The notes under the pieces were generated by a model. The model saw only the letters and a list, made by a program, of their open reading frames with translations, made no database searches and was not told the DNA's origin. Below are positions 11,622 to 23,896 of a stretch of DNA of 64,000 nt, in pieces (position 1 is the stretch's first letter; the number at the start of each line of letters is the position of its first letter). The position numbers and the translations under genes were made by a program. This DNA comes from Ashinkailepas kermadecensis. Its lineage: Eukaryota; Arthropoda; Thecostraca; Neolepadidae. The stretch covers positions 79,501 to 143,500 of the forward strand of contig JAOTOM010005146.1 in assembly GCA_034440615.1 (NCBI GenBank), written 5' to 3'.

Positions 11622-14600
11622 GGGGACACGCGCGGCCACGCTACTGCTAGCGCTTCGTTTGCCCCTAGCGGCGGAAGTTCGAACTGTAATCATGCCATCG
11701 AGTCGTATAGCGGCCGCGGCCGCCAGATGCTAGATCATGAAGATAATTGTCAAAACCAAAGAAAGTATGCTATCTCGAGATTTTGCCCCACCTGTGCTGG
11801 ATACATTCATCATTTCTGCATCAGCTGATACAACTTAGACTCGAGTATAATGGCCGTTAGTAATCGTCAATTTTGTTTTAAAGTTGACATGTTCCCATGT
11901 TTCCGTATACCTTTAGCATGGGGAACGCCAGAAGCTTTATGTGGTCGCATGTGAAATTGGATATTTTGATCAAACGATGGTACTAACTAAAAATGCCCCC
12001 CCTGGAACTTCCTCAGAATTTATCACTCGTTTCAATGAAGGTATTCCTGATCAACTGACACTGCCGCTATACATCGTCAAATTTGCTTAAAGATGAAATA
12101 GCATCGCAAGTATGTCTTTAAGTGAGGACAGTGTCAATTTCTTGCAGATAATAAGGGCCCTGGTGTATAATAAAACTATTTTAACAACACTAATGTTTTT
12201 TTAAATCTTCAAATTTTCTTTAAAAACACATTTTTTAACACAAACACAAAAACACACATTTTTTTCCATCTTTCAAGATTATTCTCTTGCATTAAAAGTT
12301 AGGCTAGGTTAGTCTACTATGTGTTTTTTTTCATTTACGTAACATTATTTGGTATGCTATATGACCCAACCCTAAGCTCATCTTTTGGTGTTACTTTGTC
12401 TGCCAACTGAGAAACAAAAACTGCAAAGGAAATGAGTGGTACGATCATGCTAACTACCTTTCTAAATATGACATTGGGAAAAATCCAAGAGGTACAAAAT
12501 GACTTGAAAGGAAAATGCATATTTACAATAATCATATACACCATAGGTATTGTGACTTGCAATTTTGAGTATTTATTCCTTGTGAATTAATTAGCAGGAC
12601 CAATGAACTATGGAGTTAAATGATAACATATACTCTTAAATGTTATGAGGATGAATGATCGAAACCTGTTTGAAACATCTCAAGCCAATGCCACACAGAA
12701 TACCAAACAGTTCTTGAATTGTGTTTTCATTTGCTCAAATACCACAGTTTTCAACTACATTTTACAGAATAAGTTTATATTTCCATTGAACACAAACTCA
12801 CTTTGTTACACAGCAGATAGATCATTTGTCCAAAGATGCATGACCATGTTTCACCAAATACATCCCAGCTCATGATTGCAGGCACCTACCTGTCAAACTG
12901 CATTGTCCCAGACCACTCATATGCTACTGTAAGACAAAACTTTGGTAAATTTGTGCATTAGAGTAATGTCTCTATGCTTGGAATTTTTGCAAATGCAATG
13001 TTTGTTACAATGATTAAGATCATGTGACCACTCATTTCCTGTGCAAGTACTTACTCTTCAGTTGACAAGCAAAATCATACCAAGCAAGAGCTTTGATTCA
13101 GATAATTTAACATAAAATGCATTTTAAAGTGAGCTATCATAACATAGCCTGAGAAAGCCTAAATAGCATACAACCTAACAAGCCCAATAATGTAACCTAA
13201 GGTAACCTAACCAAGTTTAATCTCCCTTTTAGGAAAATAAACTAAGAAAAAGAAAAATATGAAAACATTGCATTTTTTTCAAGATTGTCCAAATTAATAA
13301 AGCCTACCACAGCCCAACCAAACCTAGCCTAACCTGCCCTTGAGATGAAAGATTCCTCCAAAATTGAGTTTATTGAACTTTAAGATATTCACAAGGGAAG
13401 TCTACCACTCTCGTTACCTCCATAAAGCAAACAAAGGTATGAGGTTTGGTTAGGTTAAGTTGTCTAATTTGTAAAATCTATATTTTTGTATTCAACAAAA
13501 AACGTTTTTTTTCTCTTCTATAACAGGTTAGGCTAGGTTCTTAAATTGGAAAAAAATGTTCAGAAGAAAATTAATCAAAGGTAGTCTTGCCATTTATGGA
13601 AATACTTGATGTCTTGGAAATAATTTTTGCAGTGCAATGCTTATGAATGTGCTTAACATGACGTGACCACTTATTTCCTCTGCAAATGCATACTTTTCAG
13701 TCACGATGCGAAATACAAGCCAGAAACGGGGTGCTGAGTTCAGCAATATATCATATAACATAATATTCAGCAAGTGACATTGAAAATACAGAAAAAATGT
13801 AACATAACCAAATATAATTTAGCCTAATCTTCCATGCAAGGAAGGAATCTTTTTAAACATAAAATTTCTGAACAACTTTATTGGCAAACATTTTCAGTGT
13901 AAAAAACCTAACCTAGCTAACCTAGCCTGAACAGTTTTTGAAGAAAACTGCATGCTTCATGGAGGTGAAATGTGTGTAAAACTTGTCATGGTTACCCTAA
14001 AACTGCAAGAATACCATTTTGTTAATAGCATGTTTAAGATGATTTGGGCTTTAGGGCACATAAACTGCATTGGTGACATAGCTTTTTAAGATGATTTCTT
14101 CTGACAAGAGGTTAGGCTGGGTTAGGTTAAGTTATGTTCCCATTTCTTTCCTAATGTCATTATTCTTAGAATATTACCCAACTCAAAGCCCATTTATTGC
14201 CTGCCTTGTGAAATTTAAGCATTTATGGAAGAAATTATTGGTCATCCAAAACAAGTGAAAAAATAATCTGCAGAATTTTCCACAGAAAAAACCTAACATA
14301 ACTGAAGCTAACAAAACATATCCCTGTTTTCTTTATGGAGTTAAAATACGTGGAAGACATGTGCTGCGAATACCTTAAAGCACAGAAATACTGGAATTTT
14401 TGCCTTCCTGCAGCAAATGATTTGTATTAAATTTCACCATGGTGTGTACGTATATTGCCATAATTTTGCAAAACAAACAACAAGCCTGGGCACATCATTT
14501 GCATGTGGCAAACAAATCTGAACACAGCTTCAGAACTTGAACATGTAGGCATCCAGACAGGGAATGCTTATCCAACAAACTTACATTCAAATACTGGGAT

Positions 14601-15114
14601 TGTAAGATGAATGGTGCCTATCCCCAGATTGATAATAAGTATGGTCAATTTTGAATGTTTAAACATTTCTGTAATGATTCTGAGATGTTGTGATATTTGG
14701 GGAAATTTCTCACTATATTATTTGGCAGTTCGCAAATGTAATATAATATAAAACACATGGCCAGGTACATTTCTCCTTCAGGCATCCCCAGCTGTGAAAG
14801 TAAATGCAATATTACAAGGTTTGTATCCCTGTTTCCATCCGCAAATACTGATACAGCTAATGTCATCAGTATCAAAGGTGTAACTAATAAATGTTATTGT
14901 TTTGGACTGAAGTGGTCATATTTCGATATTACCTAGCCTACAGCAAAATTAATATGATGCCATCAAGCTTCATTCTGGGACGAAAGCGTAAACAATTTGT
15001 CATGCGCCGATGATTGCGCCAAAAGCGCCATTATGCCCACCGAATCAAGAATATTTTCACAAGAAATTGCGCATGCGCAGAACGGATGTCCGCTTCTAAC
15101 ACTAGTATGTCCCC
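11622..15114. mobile_element. 3.49-kb TA-flanked insertion splitting the retrotransposon
   Basis: The left end is GGGGACACGC and the right end is the complement of GGGGACATAC, so the inverted termini share seven bases. TA is present on both sides (11,620-11,621 and 15,115-15,116). Removing the segment with one TA joins the retrotransposon frames at 11,619 and 15,117 in phase, which fixes the boundaries. The interior is AT-rich with TTAGG-like motifs and diverged ~640-bp direct repeats (anchors near 13,026 and 13,663). It has no open frame above ~80 codons. A TA duplication is typical of Tc1/mariner-related elements, but no transposase is visible. Confidence 0.65.
14046..14084 (-). mobile_element. 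short hairpin retroposon, copy 2 (shortened)
   Basis: A 39-bp member, nested inside the 3.49-kb insertion. TTTAAGATGATTT is repeated perfectly at 14,033-14,045 and 14,085-14,097. The outer hairpin stem is degenerate and the tail is missing. Confidence 0.6.
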
Positions 15115-15116
15115 TA

Positions 15117-15480
15117 CCGGGCGGGGGAGATTTGCAGTCCCCAATGGGAGCACCAGGAATCAATTTGATTCACGGCGCGCTGCATAGAATAATTTGCTTT
15201 GTCTGCCGAAGGGTGCGTGCACCATATGGCCAGATCATCGGCGTACATGGAGTATTTTAGACAGGGGGCTATGTTGTGGAGGTCAGCGAGAGCATCGTTA
15301 ATCATGATGAGAAAGAGGGTGGGGGATAACACGCTGCCTTGTAGGACGCCTTGACCGAGTTTCTGGGGCCGAGAATGGATGTTGCCGCAGCGGACGGTGA
15401 ATGTTCTATCAGCGAGAAAGTTGGAGTCGAAGTTGGGTCGAACCCAAGGCCTGGTCGAACCATGGATGATGTACGCCAAT
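15117..15480 (-). pseudogene. reverse transcriptase core of the split retrotransposon
   Basis: The minus-strand frame has Gly-Val-Leu-Gln-Gly-Ser-Val-Leu-Ser-Pro followed by Tyr-Ala-Asp-Asp-Leu, the palm-domain blocks of reverse transcriptases with the catalytic aspartates intact. It ends in Leu-Gln-Ile-Ser-Pro-Ala-Arg, where the insertion begins. The next residues of the same protein lie at 11,619 and below. Upstream of 15,480 the reverse transcriptase homology is lost, so this copy was already 5'-truncated, as is usual for target-primed insertion. Confidence 0.82.
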
Positions 15481-15489
15481 AGGCGATTT

Positions 15490-16104
15490 TACAGCGGCAA
15501 TTTGCTCTCCCATCTAGTCGCTTTTGATCTTTCCAGGTCATTCCTAGCTTCAACTGAATCATTCCAGACATGATCTAAAAAGTGCATCGGAGAACATTTA
15601 ATATTAATAGGAATAGGTTTCAATCAATTTTCTCATCTTTTTCGTTGTCAAAAATTGTTGCTTGGTGGTGGGAATGAAAACATTTTAGACGGATTGTTTT
15701 TAGTATAATTTTCCTTAAACCATTTTATATGCCGAAACCCATATCCTAATAGACGGCAGGTAACAAATCATTCGGTGCACGAGCGTCCTACTCGTATGGT
15801 GTGTTGTGAATATTTCTTAGTTGTGCGGTGTGAGCATGTCAGGAGTATCAAGTATGTATTTATGAACTTGGTTGACATCGATTAAGTATACTTTTGTTAT
15901 CATTTTATCTATCGTTGCTCAGGAAGTTGGCTTATAACCGCATCCTGCGCTAATTTAACCATAGCGCCAATTTGTAATCTGGCAGTCATTCGTCGGCTGC
16001 CAGATGCCGTAGAGCTGAATGCAGTTTCTATGTAAATCATAAAGCGTATTGGAATTTGCTGATATTCGTATGTTTAATTCTACTTATTTCAGCAGCGTCT
16101 ATAG
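15490..16104. other. diverged dispersed repeat, left part
   Basis: The stretch around 15,780-16,020 resembles 20,890-21,330, with shared ATTTAACCA[T/C]AGCGC near 15,953 and 21,281. Both regions look like old copies of one repeat family. No gene is recognised. Confidence 0.45.
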
Positions 16105-16423
16105 CAGTGGTGCTCAAACTTTTTGATGTGGCGACCCCTGTGTACCCGGAGCGTCGCGCCGCGACCCCACATTCTGTATTTTTTTTTATTATAGTGTTCT
16201 GTATTTTGTTACTTGCGAAGCATCACTCATAAATTTACAGGTAGTGCATGAATTTATGGCGACAGCGCCATAAATTCATGCGGTATCAACAACAGCGCGG
16301 CGTTATCAGAGCGCAACGGACCAGATGTGTCGGGTCAATTCACAGTCGATGATTGCTCGCGACCCCACCAGAAGGGCCCCGCGACCCCAGCTGGGGTCGC
16401 GACCCCTAGTTTGAGAACCACTG
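16105..16423. mobile_element. 319-bp hAT MITE
   Basis: Termini are CAGTGGTGCTCAAACT and the complement of CAGTGGTTCTCAAACT. GTCTATAG lies on both sides (16,097-16,104 and 16,424-16,431), a perfect 8-bp target duplication. CAGTGGTTCTCAA ends are well known among animal hAT MITEs. The interior has repeated CGCGACCCC motifs. It interrupts the older repeat on either side. Confidence 0.9.
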
Positions 16424-16672
16424 GTCTATAGTAAAACCTATTTCGTTATTAAAACTGATGTGATAATTATATTCGGTAGTCGCATTTAATTTATGCGGAT
16501 CATTATGCCAGGTCTTCTCCCTCTATCTTGTTCCTGAGACCTCGTGACCTGAGAGCAAAAAGCCGCCGTAAAATCGCCTAATGTACGCTTGGATTGGGAA
16601 CTCCGCGTCGGCGCCTTTCATCTGCGCGTATCAGCAGCACCAACCTGCCACGGTGTGTGTGTGGGGGGGGGG

Positions 16673-17480
16673 GGGGTCACATTCCATAGGCTCCCATGTT
16701 AGAAGTTGAAATTATTGCGGGGGGAAGCAAGCATTGAGGGGGCAGTTTCACCCTCAAAGATAAGAATGGGCGGCTCTGCTTTCGCCACCACCCTCCTTGC
16801 TCTCTGGATATGTGGCTGATATTTTCCGGTGGATTGGTTTACACAACTGAATGGGAAAGTACAGACTTCGACGTATCCACCAATCCGCAAAGAGGATTGA
16901 GCAGAAGTTCCATGGAGGGTACAAGCCCCTCCCCCTACATGGACGCAAAATGACCAATGCAGTCGACGCGCCCTAAAGCACAAATCCACCACCCTTCCCC
17001 TACGCCATACCACTGACAGGAGGCGTCAATTCTCCAGAGGGGCGGCTCTTGGTCCAGAATCTTTTGACGGGGTACACTCCGATCTCCCAGAGCGGCACCA
17101 TCTGTTTTTGTCTGAGGAGCGCCTTTCGCCGAAAAATTCGCGGCGTGCGTTCAGGCTCCCAGAGGACTGTAGTTCCAAGGCCGAGGAGCGCGTTGCGCTG
17201 AGAAATTCGAGGGAGGGGGTACACTGGAACCTCCAAGAGAGGCGCCCTTCGGGTCATAGGGAGCGCCACTTTCGCTTCCTCCCCCTTGGATCAGCCCTTG
17301 CAACATATCCTAGCTGGCAACCCCACTACCTCTCGCCAATTCGCTACCACTTGCCAGTCGTTCCACTCAGGGGTGTTGTCTTATATACCTTTGAGGGGAA
17401 CTGGCACCTCAATGTTTGTTTAGCCCACCACCGCAATTATTTCAACTTCTAACATGGGAGCCAATGGAATGTGCCCCGTA
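16673..17480. mobile_element. ~0.8-kb element with ~100-bp inverted ends
   Basis: The left end (CACATTCCATAGGCTCCCAT near 16,679) is matched in reverse by 17,420-17,478, and the inverted match runs about 100 bp. Single ends of the same family occur near 21,466 and, reversed, near 29,980. The left end abuts a long G run, so no target duplication can be read. A short hairpin retroposon (16,939-16,991) is nested inside. Confidence 0.6.
16939..16991 (+). mobile_element. short hairpin retroposon, copy 3
   Basis: A 53-bp unit starting ATGGACGC, with tail CTAAAGCACAAATCCACCA. Flanks are CCCTCCCCCTAC (16,927-16,938) and CCCTTCCCCTAC (16,992-17,003), 11 of 12 bases equal. Confidence 0.65.
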
Positions 17481-17534
17481 AATCATGTTGATCTGCCCAT
17501 TGCCTTCATGTACTTTGCCCCGTCCAATCATTTC

Positions 17535-17595
17535 GAGATAAAGATAAAGATAGAGAGATAAAAGATAAAGATCCAAGATAAAGATCATCAAGATA
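17535..17595 (+). repeat. GATAAA-type simple repeat
   Basis: Irregular AAAGATA/GATAAA units, purine-rich on the plus strand. Confidence 0.8.
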
Positions 17596-17845
17596 TCAAC
17601 ATCGGTGGGCCGACCCTTGGGGCGAGGTGGGCTCCCTCTCACAGATGTCTTCACTTCGCACCACAACTTCTGAACGAAACGTAATACATCAATAAGGAAA
17701 GAATGGTAAAGTTCCTTGATCAATTCTGTATCATGAAAGGCTGATGCAATCCTCCTGGGATGGCTGAATCAATTTGGGAAAAAGCCAATACGAAATGAGT
17801 ACCCTGAACTCCCATAGGCGCACGGCCTAAAACCGGCCGCGTTTC

Positions 17846-20747
17846 ACGTCCGTGAAGTTAGCGACTTATTCAGCGACGGATTCAGCGACGGATTCAGATT
17901 TCCTTCAAAACAGGTGTATAGGTCAAATATAGCAAGCTGAGCACGAATATGACCTTCATTTGGCCGGTCAAGGTCAAATTCGAGGTCAAATTCAAGGTCA
18001 AAGGAAGGGGTACCGCATAACGTCCCGAATTTACCGCACGATTGTCTCTAAATTGGTGCCAGATGATAGCCAGGCCTGATGTCTAGCGTCCGTCAAGGTG
18101 ACCTGACCCATGACCTTTGACCTTGGGGGTCAAATTCAAGGTCAAAGGACGGGGTACCGCATAACGTACCGAATTTACCGCACGATTGTCTCTAAATTGG
18201 TGCCAGATGATGCCAGGCCTGATGTCTTGCGTCCGTCAAGGTGACCTGACCCATGACCTTTGACATTGGGGGTCAAATTCAGGTCAAAGGACGGGGTACC
18301 GCATAACGTCCCGAATTTACCGCACGATCGTCTCTAAATTGGTGCCAGATGATAGCCAGGCCTGATGTCTAGCGTCCGTCAAGGTGACCTGACCCATGAC
18401 CTTTGACCTTTGGGGTAAAATTCAAGGTCAAAGGACGGGGTACCGCATAACGTCCCGAATTTACGGCACGATATTATCCAAAGTGCTGTCAGATGATAGC
18501 CAGGCCGGATATCTAGCGTCCGTCAAGGTGACCTGACCCATGACCTTTGACCTTGGGGATCAAATTCAAGGTCAAAGGACGGGGTACCGCATAACGTCCC
18601 GAATTTACCGCACGATTGTCTCTAAATTTGTGCCAGATGATAGCCAGGCCTGATGTCTAGCGTCCGTCAAGGTGACCTGATCCATGACCTTTGACCTTGG
18701 GGGTCAAATTCAAGGTCAAAGGCCGGGGTACCGCAGAACGTCCCGAATTTGACCCCCAAGGTCAAAGGTCATGGGTCAGGTCACCTTGACGGACGCTACC
18801 CATCAGGTCTGGCTATCATCTGGCACCAATTTAGAGACGATCGTGCGGTAAATTCGGGACGTTATGCGGTACCCCGTCCTTTGACCTTGAATTTGACCCC
18901 AAGGTCAAAGGTCATTGGTCAGGTCACCTTGACGGACGCTAGACATCAGGCCTGGCTAACATCTGGCACCAATTTAGAGACAATCGTGCGGTAAATTCGG
19001 GACGTTATGCGGTACCCCGTCCTTTGACCTTGAATTTGACCCAAAAGGTCAAAGGTCATGGGTCAGGTCACCTTGACGGACGCTAGACATCAGGCCTGGC
19101 TATCATCTGGCACTAATTTAGAGACGATCGTGCGGTAAATTCGGGACGTTATGCGGTACCCCGTCCTTTGACCCCCAAGGTCAAAGGTCATGGGTCAGGT
19201 CACCTTGACGGACGCTACCCATCAGGTCTGGCTATCATCTGGCACCAATTTAGAGACGATCGTGCGGTAAATTCGGGACGTTATGCGGTACCCCGTCCTT
19301 TGACCTTGAATTTGACCCCCAAGGTCAAAGGTCATGGGTCAGGTCACCTTGACGGACGCTAGACATCAGGCCTGGCTATCATCTGGTACCAATTTAGAGA
19401 CAATCGTGCGGTAAATTCGGGACGTTATGCGGTACCCCGTCCTTTGACCTTGAATTTGACCCCCAAGGTCAAAAGTCATGGGTCAGGTCACCTTGACGGA
19501 CGCTAGACATCAGGCCTGGCTATCATCTGGCATCAATTTAGAGACGATCGTCCGGTAAATTCGGGACGTTATGCGGTACCCCGTCCTTTGACCTTGAATG
19601 TGACCCCCAAGGTCAACGGTCATGGGTCAGGTCACCTTGACGGACGCTAGACATCAGGCCTGGATATCATCTGGCACTAATTTAGAGACGATCGTGCGGT
19701 AAATTCGGGACGTTATGCGGTACCCCGTCCTTTGACCTTGAATTTGACCCCCAATGTCAAAGGTCATGGGTCAGGTCACCTTGACGGACGCTAGACATCA
19801 GGCCTGGCTATCATCTGGCACCAATTTAGAGACGATCGTGCGGTAAATTCTGGATGTTATGCGGTACCCCGTCCTTTGACCTTGAATTTGACCCCCAAGG
19901 TCAAAGGTCATGGGTCAGGTCACCTTGACGACGCTAGACATCAGGCCTGGCTATCATCTTGCACTAATTTAGAGACGATCGTACGGTAAATTCGGGAAGT
20001 TATGCGGTACGCCGTCATTTGACCTTGAATTTGACCCCCAATGTCAAAGGTCATAGGTCAGGTCACCTTGACAGACGCAAGACATCAGGCCTGGCATCAT
20101 CTGGCACCAATTTAGAGACAATCGTGCGGTAAATTCGGGACGTTATGCGGTACCCCGTACTTTGACCTTGAATTTGACCCCCAAGGTCAAAGGTCATGGG
20201 TCAGGTCACCTTGACGACGCTAGACATCAGGCCTGGCTATCATCTGGCACTAATTTAGAGACGATCGTGCGGTAAATTCTGGACGTTATGCGGTACCCCG
20301 TCCTTTGACCTTGAATTTGACCACCAATGTCAAAGGTCATGGGTCAGGTCACCTTGACGGACGCAAGACATCAGGCCTGGCATCATCTGACACCAATTTA
20401 GAGACAATCGTGCGGTAAATTCGGGACGTTATGCGGTACCCCGTCCTTTGACCTTGAATTTGACCCCCAAGGTCAAAGGTCATGGGTCAGGTCACCTTGA
20501 CGGACGATAGACATCAGGCCTGGCTATCATCTGGCACCACTTTAGAGACAATCGTGCGGTAAATTCGGGACGTTATGCGGTACCCCTTCCTTTGACCTTG
20601 AATTTGACCTCGAATTTGACCTTGACCGGCCAAATGAAGGTCATATTCGTGCTCAGCGTGCTATATTTGACCTATACACCGGTTTTGAAGGAAATCTGAA
20701 TCCGTCGCTGAATCCGTCGCTGAATAAGTCGCTAACTTCACGGACGT
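17846..20747. mobile_element. 2.9-kb foldback element with 19 x ~144-bp units
   Basis: The outer ~165 bp at each end are inverted copies with only a few mismatches, starting ACGTCCGTGAAGTTAGCGAC. Inside, a ~144-bp unit is repeated. Six units read one way (anchors GGTACC near 18,011 to 18,729), then orientation flips near 18,750 and thirteen units read the other way (18,868 to 20,579, spacing 143-144 bp, one unit of 132). CCGCGTTTC stands on both sides (17,837-17,845 and 20,748-20,756), a perfect 9-bp direct repeat. This layout, with a 9-bp duplication, is known from Drosophila FB-type foldback elements and Mutator-like elements. There is no coding capacity. Each unit holds several AGGTCA half-sites. 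Confidence 0.88.
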
Positions 20748-20759
20748 CCGCGTTTCCGT

Positions 20760-21700
20760 GTTTTTACTTACCCTCCGCTAGGTGGGCTGATACGCAAACA
20801 GCTGTTGGTTTCCAATCCAGGCGTACATGATCCATGGTCGAACAACTCGGTGTCCCAAAATCTCCCACAGCGTGATCGTAAGTTATGCGAATATTCATAT
20901 TTGACCGGTGTAAGCATGTCGTAAGTATTATGTATCGCTGGATCATTTAGAGGGAGAATTGGGCCACGTCCCATCTTGGTTGCCGAAGGCGCCCCTGCTG
21001 AAAGGCCGGTAACTTGCCAATAGGGCGCCATCGGCGCCCTACTGGCCTACCGGTTTTGTCCCCAAAGCTTAGATTAGGTGTCCCAGAGGGATGAAAAATG
21101 TCCCAGGCCTGACAAAAATCCGTTTCGAAGGTCTGAAAGTTTGCGCCGTGGGTCTACCCAATGCTCTCAAGGCCTAATATTGACATTCAGCCGAAGCAAT
21201 CGTTTGGCATCTGGAAGGAATATTGTTTGTGATAGTTTCTTTTACGGTTGTCCCGGAGGCCTTTATGGTATCATCACTAATTTAACCACAGCGCTAATTT
21301 TGTCATCTGGTAGTTGTATATTGAGCTTGTAGAGGTAGTGAATTCTCCTCATAAATGGTTACAAATCACGGGGGTTGATTTGTGAAAATTAATGGGGGTG
21401 GGGGGCGAAATAGAGACATGAAGGCAGCCCCAAGTGGATTGGGGGTACACTCCAAAGGGTCCCATGTTCAAAGTTCAAATTATTATGGGGAAAGGCGACG
21501 TTTATGGGGCATTTGCTCCCTCAAAATTATATAAAACAATACCCCTAGTACAAACTCCCAAATTTCTTCCTTGATCTAGTGCATTTTCCCAAAAGGGGAG
21601 TTGGCCCTCCTTGGCTACACCCCTGGTCCTGAACCTGCGAGTTCTGGGAGCAAAAATCCGCCCTAAAACCGGCTACATCCTCAAACTGGAAAGAAATCGC
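20760..21700. repeat. diverged dispersed repeat, second copy
   Basis: Blocks near 20,890-20,950, 21,255-21,330 and 21,624-21,675 correspond to blocks near 15,830, 15,950 and 16,520-16,575. The foldback element sits directly to the left. One end of the 16,673-type element is seen at ~21,466. Confidence 0.45.
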
Positions 21701-22980
21701 GGACGGTTTCTGCAGGGTTCCTACTCATCGTCTATACATAACTCGTTTCTTTGTGAGTGGGTTTCCTAAGATTCGCAAGGGGAAGCAAACCACTGTGAGC
21801 ATTACCGCGCAGCCAACGCCATCAAGCACGCTGCGAGAATTCTGCGCGCACAATATTAATCATAACATTTCAAATACAGGCATTAAATACATACATACAT
21901 TAAAATGCCACTAATTATCATCGCCACCACAACATTATTGTTCCACCATTCTTCATTCCATTCCATCCTTTCCGAACTCGCATGGTATCCCGTCCTTCGC
22001 TTGTATCACGGGCAGGAGGGCCGGGCTGCTCGGCCTCGGGCGGTCACGTGACCTTGACACATACGGGTCGGTGCTTGGCACGGGGTCAGTCAGTCGTCGG
22101 CTGCGAGACGCGAGCGGGAGTGCTACGTGCTACGTGCGCGCGCGGGACGAATGCTCGATCTAACGCATAACTGCAGCTACAACTACTACCAGCAATCTAC
22201 AACTTACCGGTGCTATGGGCGCACAATAGCTCTGGCATTAAGAGTGGACTAATATTCACAGAGCGCTGTGGAACTGCCTGAACTCGTCGAAAGGTAAACT
22301 CGGCCTCCGTGATTGCCCATTGCCATTGTGTTTCCCCGTGTTCATTACCTCCTACTGCCTATTGCATAATACCTCACTCGCCTATTAATTTCCTGGACTA
22401 ATCCGACACGAAAACAAATAATTTCTTACGGACACAATTCAACTTCAACGCCAACGATATCATACATATTTGTGTAGGGTTCACGAAATAATTCTTACAC
22501 AGATCAGGAAAGCAGGAAAGCACCCTCAGGGCTCCTGCACACCCCCTCCCCCGTATCGCGCACCAGGCAGCGGAAAGTAAAAATTCCGGCCAAAATCCAG
22601 GCCAAGATAAATGAGTATGTTCCACGGAGCCGATCTGGTAGTCACCTTGTGCTCGTAATGCTTCCGCTGTGGCATGCTGATGCGGTCGCAGCGAGATGTC
22701 CGCTGTCTCCGCTGTCTCCGCTCAGCCAGGCACGCGTCGGGGGAGGGCCGGACGGCCACCCCGGAGTCATCCAGAGAAAACGTGCTCAATGTTCGAACGC
22801 GAAATGAAAAGCTTTCAGTGTGGCGAAGCAAGTTACGTTGAAGCGGTAGATCCAGGAAATTACTGTTGAAGTCACTTTTATGATGGAAATAAAAAAAACG
22901 GGAAAATCAGGATGCACCAGTCAAGCTTACGCATCAGAGGTAGGTGCTGAATCCAATGCGCCCACCTAATAAACGCACCC
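21701..22980. other. no gene recognised
   Basis: Mixed sequence with frames of at most ~100 codons and no motif. A GC-rich patch lies near 22,070-22,150. I see no RNA gene. Confidence 0.45.
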
Positions 22981-23400
22981 AGTGCCGTAGACAAGGGGGA
23001 GGGGGCGAATGGGGAAGCCCCCACTGGAAGGCCGGAGGGGCCCTCCGAGTGATCCCCTTGAGGGGCCTGCAAGGGTCCCTCAAGGCGTCGGAGCAGGGTG
23101 CCCGCAAGGGCCTCTGACCCGACGTGAAGGGCCCCAGACACGACGTGAAGGGCCCCTGAACCGACTTGAAGGGCCCCTGAACCGACGTGAAGGACCCCTG
23201 TATCAAAGAAAGGGGCCCGTGCCAATGAGAGCCCCGACCCAACGGACAGTGCCATCGGGAAGATGCTGAGGGCCCTTGGCAGGTCTAATGTGAAGGGCTT
23301 CTAGATCCATGGAGGGGGCCCCGGATCGTTGGAAGGGTCCACGGGCTGACGGAGAGGGCTTCGAGCCAATCTGAAAGGCCTCTGACCTGGTAGCCCATCG
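22981..23400 (+). repeat. G-tract-led repeat with 21-bp minisatellite
   Basis: Starts with CAGTGCCGTAGACAAGGGGG, a type of end also seen reversed at ~29,711. It contains about four units of a 21-bp repeat (GACGTGAAGGGCCCCTGAACC type) at 23,118-23,200, then degenerate relatives. Confidence 0.6.
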
Positions 23401-23810
23401 AGTAATAATGTTCGGGTGTGCTGCTTCTTTGCTCGGTGGGGGATTATTCGACGCTAATATCCATCCAAATGTATTCAGGAAGATATTGTTCGGTACCCCG
23501 TAATTTTCCCATAGGGCTTAATGTTGAAATATTCGTTGACCTGAGATCAGATGGCGACCTTGACTGACCAGGTGATTTGGTATACTACATGCCACCTTGA
23601 TAGAGGGAAATATTCGTTGACCTGAGGTCAAATGGTGACCTTGATTCACCAGGTGACTGTGTGCTGCATGCCGCCTTGATAGCGGTCGCACAAGCGTTTG
23701 AATCATTCCAATAAGTGAATTCTCCGGCAAGTTATGCGGTACCCCAGATTTGACCTTGGTGACATTTTGGCCTTTGTAGGTGAAGGGGTTCGTTGTAGCA
23801 AAAAAAATTG
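23400..23810 (+). repeat. partial copy of ~630-bp dispersed repeat
   Basis: Closely similar to 28,660-28,990, including the block from ATTCGTTGACCTGAGGTCAA to GCGGTACCCCAGATTTG. The TGACCT-G-AGGTCA motif in it is an everted pair of nuclear-receptor half-sites. Confidence 0.7.
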
Positions 23811-23896
23811 CCGTGGTGCATGTGTAAGGCGTTTTACATTTTTGTCCAAAGGTCGGACGCACAGAAACTGCTTTCGCGCCGCCGCATGGCCGGGCG

